Source: an uncultured Neomegalonema sp. (GTDB lineage: Bacteria > Pseudomonadota > Alphaproteobacteria > Rhodobacterales > Rhodobacteraceae). From it: DNA of 9,461 bases. Each line of letters begins with the position of its first letter. Positions within the stretch are counted from its first letter, which is position 1. The notes beneath the pieces were generated by a model. That model worked only from the letters and a program-made list of their open reading frames with translations. It had not been told where the DNA came from and did no database searches. The translations under genes and the position numbers were made by a program. The stretch is from positions 1 through 9,461 of the forward strand of contig CALGNW010000045.1 in the NCBI GenBank assembly GCA_937958345.1, in the 5' to 3' direction. This document shows positions 6,563 through 9,461 of this stretch, piece after piece.

Positions 6563-7246
6563 CTACTGCGCCTCAAAGCGGATGTCGGCGATACGCGCGT
6601 CTACGGTACTGCCGGTATCATCCCCGTCACTGGACAAGGCAATGCGGGTAATCGCGGGGGGTTCAGTACCCCACGCGGCGCGGTAAATCGCGGCAATATC
6701 CACGGCCTCCTCAACCCATCCGCCACCGGCAGCCGAGGTTTCCATCGTCACGATGCGCCCTGACGATCCTGAATACGGGCTTTCGGCAATGCTCCCGACC
6801 ACAGCGTTTCCGCCCCAGCTCAGGTCAATGACGCGGCCCGGTGCGTCGGCTCCGGCGACATTTTCGACAATGACGCGCTTCATCCGCTCGCCAAAGCTGG
6901 CATTCGCGGGATCGTATGCAAACCCGATGGTCAGCGACAAAGGCCGGTCATCGCCGCCTTTTTTCGTCAGGTCAGTGACAGGCGTGCCCTGATCCACCCG
7001 CCATTTCCAGCGCAGGACCGGCGTCGCGCTGGGGGATATGCTGGCATTCGTATAAAGAATCGAAACGCTGGATGCACCGCCAACCACGACCGCGCCCCCC
7101 TCCTCGCGCCAAGTATTCGGCGTCAGGTCATCAAACTTAAGTTCTTCCCAACCGGCCAAACCGGGGGAAATCTGGACGCTGGCGGCGTTGGCCAATGTCG
7201 TCAGGCTCATCAGCGCAACGGCGCTTGCGATCAGTATTTTTTTCAT
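6563..7246 (-). CDS. DUF3047 domain protein, exported
   Basis: This is a predicted periplasmic protein of 227 residues with unknown function. The N-terminus is a typical Sec signal: MKK, a hydrophobic core LIASAVALMSLTTL and an ANA-A cleavage site near residue 21. The mature part shows DUF3047 marks: FDDLTPNTW (about 38-46 region), LRWKWRVDQ (near 84-92), KKGGDDRPLSLTIGFAY, then RVIVENVAG and IAALSSDGDDT-like end segments with many aspartates. Relatives are beta-rich and often found as single lipoprotein-like or periplasmic proteins, but no activity is known to me. I chose ATG 7246 for the signal peptide; the frame opens further upstream to a TTG at 7327, which would bury the signal. No good ribosome site precedes ATG 7246. 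It is divergent from guaB and ends 8 bases from the XRE gene end. Confidence 0.8.
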   Translation of the reverse strand: MKKILIASAVALMSLTTLANAASVQISPGLAGWEELKFDDLTPNTWREEGGAVVVGGASSVSILYTNASISPSATPVLRWKWRVDQGTPVTDLTKKGGDDRPLSLTIGFAYDPANASFGERMKRVIVENVAGADAPGRVIDLSWGGNAVVGSIAESPYSGSSGRIVTMETSAAGGGWVEEAVDIAAIYRAAWGTEPPAITRIALSSDGDDTGSTVDARIADIRFEAQ

Positions 7247-7337
7247 AGGACCGGAAATAAACCCCGCTTTGGGCCTTTCAATGGCAAAAATACGCTTCCC
7301 TTCGCAGTCGCAGCATGAAATACGCAATCGTCATCAC

Positions 7338-7362
7338 CCCGCGCGGTAAGACGCGGCGCGGG
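7338..7362 (+). promoter_or_regulatory. GC-rich hairpin in the guaB leader
   Basis: CCCGCGC (7338-7344) and GCGCGGG (7356-7362) are exact inverted copies around an 11-base loop. The hairpin ends 12 bases before the AAAGGA ribosome site (7374-7379). It could affect guaB mRNA stability or translation, or be a protein site. No riboswitch class or purine-repressor site is recognised. A 7-bp GC stem can arise by chance in DNA of this composition. Confidence 0.3.
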
Positions 7363-7386
7363 ACTGTACCGTTAAAGGACGTACCG

Positions 7387-8850
7387 ATGGCCATTCGCGA
7401 AGCACTCACATTTGATGACGTACTGCTTGTACCCGCCGAGAGCGCGATTATCCCGGCAGAAGCGGATATCCGCACGCATGTCACCAAAAACATCGCCCTC
7501 AACATCCCGCTGCTCTCTTCCGCGATGGATACGGTAACCGAGTTCGAGATGGCGATTGCAATGGCGCAGGCGGGCGGCATGGGTGTGATCCACCGCAATC
7601 TTGATATTGCGGAACAGGCGCGGCAGGTCGGGCGCGTCAAAAGGTTCGAGCAGGGCATCGTCTACAAACCCGTCACGCTGACGCCCGAGCAAACGCTGGC
7701 CGATGCGCGGGTTTTGCAAAGCGAGCACGGCATCAGCGGATTTCCGGTCGTCGACCCCGAAACCCGTCGTCTCGTCGGTATTCTGACCAACCGCGATATG
7801 CGCTTCACCGACAATCCCGCGACCTTGGTCAAAGACATGATGACCAAAGACAACCTCGCCACAATCCGCGAGCCGGTTGATCACATCGAGGCGAAACGCC
7901 TGCTGCAATCGCGCCGGATCGAAAAACTGATCGTTGTCGACGCCGACGATAAATGCGTCGGCCTGATGACGGTCAAAGACATCGAGAAATCACAGCTCAA
8001 CCCGATTGCCACCAAGGACGAGCTGGGCCGTCTGCGCGTTGCGGCCGCCTCCACCGTCGGTGATACCGGATTTGAACGGTCAGCGGCACTGATTGATGCG
8101 GGCGTTGATCTGCTGGTGATCGATACGGCGCATGGGCACTCGAAATCCGTCAGCGCGGCGGTCGAGGCGATCAAGAAACACTCCAATTCCGTTCAGGTCG
8201 TTGCGGGCAACGTCGCAACAGCCGAGGCAACCAAGGCCCTGATCGGCGCGGGCGCGGACTGTGTCAAGGTCGGCATCGGCCCCGGCTCGATCTGCACCAC
8301 CCGCATTGTCGCGGGTGTCGGCGTACCCCAACTGACGGCCATTCTCGACTGCGCGGAAGAAGGCGCAAAATCCGGTACGCCGGTTATTGCCGATGGCGGC
8401 ATAAAGTTCTCCGGCGATCTGGCAAAGGCCATCGCGGCGGGCGCGCATTGCGCGATGATCGGGTCGATGCTGGCCGGCGTCGACGAGGCCCCCGGCGATG
8501 TTTTCGTTTATCAGGGCCGCAGCTATAAGGCTTATCGCGGTATGGGCAGCGTCGGGGCGATGGCGCGCGGTTCGGCGGATCGCTATTTCCAGAAAGACGT
8601 GCAGGACACGATGAAACTGGTCCCCGAGGGTGTCGAGGGACAAGTGCCCTACAAGGGTGCGGTCAGCGCGATTTTGCACCAGCTTGTCGGCGGTCTGCGC
8701 GCTGCGATGGGGTATACCGGCGCAGAGACGATTGAACAGATGCGCACCGATTGCGATTTTGTGCGGATCACCGGCGCGGGCCTGCGCGAAAGCCACACGC
8801 ACGATGTCACGATCACCCGCGAAAGCCCGAACTACCGAATGGGCAGTTAG
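7387..8850 (+). CDS. guaB: IMP dehydrogenase
   Basis: This enzyme oxidises IMP to XMP with NAD+ (EC 1.1.1.205), the committed step of GTP synthesis, in the cytoplasm as a tetramer or octamer. It has 487 residues, the normal length. The (beta/alpha)8 barrel starts with REALTFDDVLLVPAES (4-19). Two CBS domains lie between about 93 and 205 (GISGFPVVD, GILTNRDMRF; RIEKLIVVD, GLMTVKDIEK) and commonly bind adenine or guanine nucleotides. The catalytic loop GIGPGSICTTR has the nucleophile C303. IADGGIKFSGD (334-344), YRGMGSVGAM (383-392) and the mobile-flap pair R399-Y400 complete the active site. ATG 7387 was chosen because AAAGGA lies 7 bases upstream and family members start at this point. The open frame extends 24 codons further to 7315 but that part is basic and not family-like. 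It is divergent from the DUF3047 gene. Confidence 0.97.
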   Translation: MAIREALTFDDVLLVPAESAIIPAEADIRTHVTKNIALNIPLLSSAMDTVTEFEMAIAMAQAGGMGVIHRNLDIAEQARQVGRVKRFEQGIVYKPVTLTPEQTLADARVLQSEHGISGFPVVDPETRRLVGILTNRDMRFTDNPATLVKDMMTKDNLATIREPVDHIEAKRLLQSRRIEKLIVVDADDKCVGLMTVKDIEKSQLNPIATKDELGRLRVAAASTVGDTGFERSAALIDAGVDLLVIDTAHGHSKSVSAAVEAIKKHSNSVQVVAGNVATAEATKALIGAGADCVKVGIGPGSICTTRIVAGVGVPQLTAILDCAEEGAKSGTPVIADGGIKFSGDLAKAIAAGAHCAMIGSMLAGVDEAPGDVFVYQGRSYKAYRGMGSVGAMARGSADRYFQKDVQDTMKLVPEGVEGQVPYKGAVSAILHQLVGGLRAAMGYTGAETIEQMRTDCDFVRITGAGLRESHTHDVTITRESPNYRMGS

Positions 8851-8857
8851 CGCGCAC

Positions 8858-8883
8858 CGGATTGTTTCGCCCGGAGCAATCCG
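8858..8883 (+). terminator. Strong stem-loop after guaB, probable terminator or mRNA end
   Basis: CGGATTG (8858-8864) pairs exactly with CAATCCG (8877-8883). The stem continues inward as U-G, U-A, U-G and C-G pairs, giving 11 pairs closed by a GCCC tetraloop. It begins 7 bases after the guaB stop. No run of T follows, so it is not a classical intrinsic terminator; alphaproteobacterial stem-loops of this kind often end or protect transcripts with Rho help. Confidence 0.55.
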
Positions 8884-8919
8884 CTTGGCGTGCCGCCCCT
8901 GTCCCCGTTTGCGGTCTTC

Positions 8920-8936
8920 TCGATCTCGAAGATCGA
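8920..8936. repeat. Short perfect inverted repeat before the HAD gene
   Basis: TCGATCT (8920-8926) and AGATCGA (8930-8936) are exact inverted copies with a 3-base centre. It lies 30 bases before the HAD gene start. It may be a second stem of the guaB end or an operator of the HAD gene; the tiny loop makes an RNA hairpin tight but possible. No promoter is clear in 8851-8966. Confidence 0.35.
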
Positions 8937-8966
8937 CGCAGCCGCATGCAAATCTGAAAGCCCTCC

Positions 8967-9461
8967 ATGACCCAGATCATCAATGCCCTTGCGGATATCT
9001 CGAACCGCTATGATGCGGTTCTTTGCGACCTTTGGGGGTGCTATCACAACGGAGTAACGCCCCACGCTGCGGCGCTGACAGGCTTGCGCGCCTATCGCGA
9101 GCGTGGCGGCATCGTCTCGCTGCTTACCAACGCACCGCGACCGGATTTCTCGACGGCCAAACAACTCGAGCGTATGGGCGCGCCGACCGATACCCATGAC
9201 CTCATCGTTACATCAGGCGATGCAACCATCGAGGGGATACGCACGGGCAATTTCGGCTCCGCATGCCACCATATCGGCCCGCCCCGCGACGGGGATCTCT
9301 TTGCTGATTTCGACATCGCGCGCGTGCCGCTGGGCGAGGCCGACTTTATCCTCTGTTCCGGTCTGAACGACGACACCTCGGAAACGCCGGATGACTATGC
9401 AGAGATGATCAAACAAGGCGTCGCACGCGGTCTGCCGATGGTTTGCGCCAATCCCGACATC
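8967..9461 (+). CDS. HAD-superfamily class IIA hydrolase (TIGR01459-like), 3' end outside window
   Basis: I read 165 residues from ATG 8967 to the edge without a stop; the family has about 280-290. Motif I is CDLWGCYHNG (20-29), with the nucleophile D21. The second acid usual in HAD phosphatases (DxD) is a tryptophan, W23, which is typical of the alphaproteobacterial TIGR01459-like group rather than of NagD-type enzymes. Motif II is LLTNAPRP (52-59), with T54. The class IIA cap begins after it, with LERMGAP and VTSGDATIEGIR; LCSGLNDD (about 136-143) lies in the cap. Motifs III and IV lie beyond or near the edge. The substrate is unknown; relatives are annotated as sugar phosphatases without proof. 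The ribosome site is weak (GAAAG at 8956-8960). It follows guaB in the same direction, separated by two inverted repeats. Confidence 0.87.
   Translation, partial: MTQIINALADISNRYDAVLCDLWGCYHNGVTPHAAALTGLRAYRERGGIVSLLTNAPRPDFSTAKQLERMGAPTDTHDLIVTSGDATIEGIRTGNFGSACHHIGPPRDGDLFADFDIARVPLGEADFILCSGLNDDTSETPDDYAEMIKQGVARGLPMVCANPDI

Noticed and set aside
7247..7327. 27-codon N-terminal extension of the DUF3047 protein from TTG 7327
   Set aside because: It would place charged and Cys-rich residues before a textbook Sec signal peptide that starts at ATG 7246.
7315..7386. 24-codon N-terminal extension of guaB
   Set aside because: IMP dehydrogenases start at the REALTFDDVLLVP region, and AAAGGA is well placed for ATG 7387; the extension overlaps a hairpin.
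8080..8802. Minus-strand open frame of 240 codons within guaB
   Set aside because: It is a shadow of the guaB reading frame in GC-rich DNA; it has no ribosome site and no recognisable domain.

Overview
The window holds eleven protein-coding genes, nine complete and two cut by the window edges. No RNA genes, insertion sequences, phage genes or CRISPR arrays were found. GC content is moderately high and genes are tightly packed, with two ATGA overlaps, one TTGA overlap and one convergent overlap. The longest non-coding gap is about 170 bp. The gene set suggests an alphaproteobacterium, most likely in or near the Rhodobacterales. The pointers are a PetP-like MarR regulator fused translationally to a PetR-like response regulator beside ilvE, an argJ-mutT pair, an alphaproteobacterial XRE regulator, and a HAD-IIA hydrolase of the DLWG type. 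This placement is an inference from family distribution, not from a search.

Left part (1-2199): ilvE (branched-chain aminotransferase, minus strand, 3' end missing) is divergent from petP-petR (MarR and OmpR-type regulators, plus strand). The shared 134-bp gap holds a perfect 8-bp inverted repeat directly downstream of a plausible promoter, which looks like a MarR operator for autoregulation.

Centre-left (2310-4279): a small DUF4212 membrane protein is translationally coupled to a divergent sodium/solute symporter of the VC_2705 type. The symporter's 3' end runs into the convergent mutT gene.

Centre (4251-6554): argJ (arginine biosynthesis) and mutT (nucleotide-pool cleaning) form a minus-strand operon. 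Divergent from argJ is an XRE-family regulator of 129 residues. Its upstream gap carries repeated CTGCGTTG motifs that may be its own operators.

Right part (6563-9461): a secreted DUF3047 protein (minus) is divergent from guaB (IMP dehydrogenase, plus). guaB is followed by a strong stem-loop and then by the start of a HAD-IIA hydrolase that runs off the window.

Most genes are core metabolism or housekeeping. I see no convincing new multi-gene system. The points of most interest are the two putative operator regions, the atypical symporter, the N-terminal extension of ArgJ and the stem-loops after guaB.
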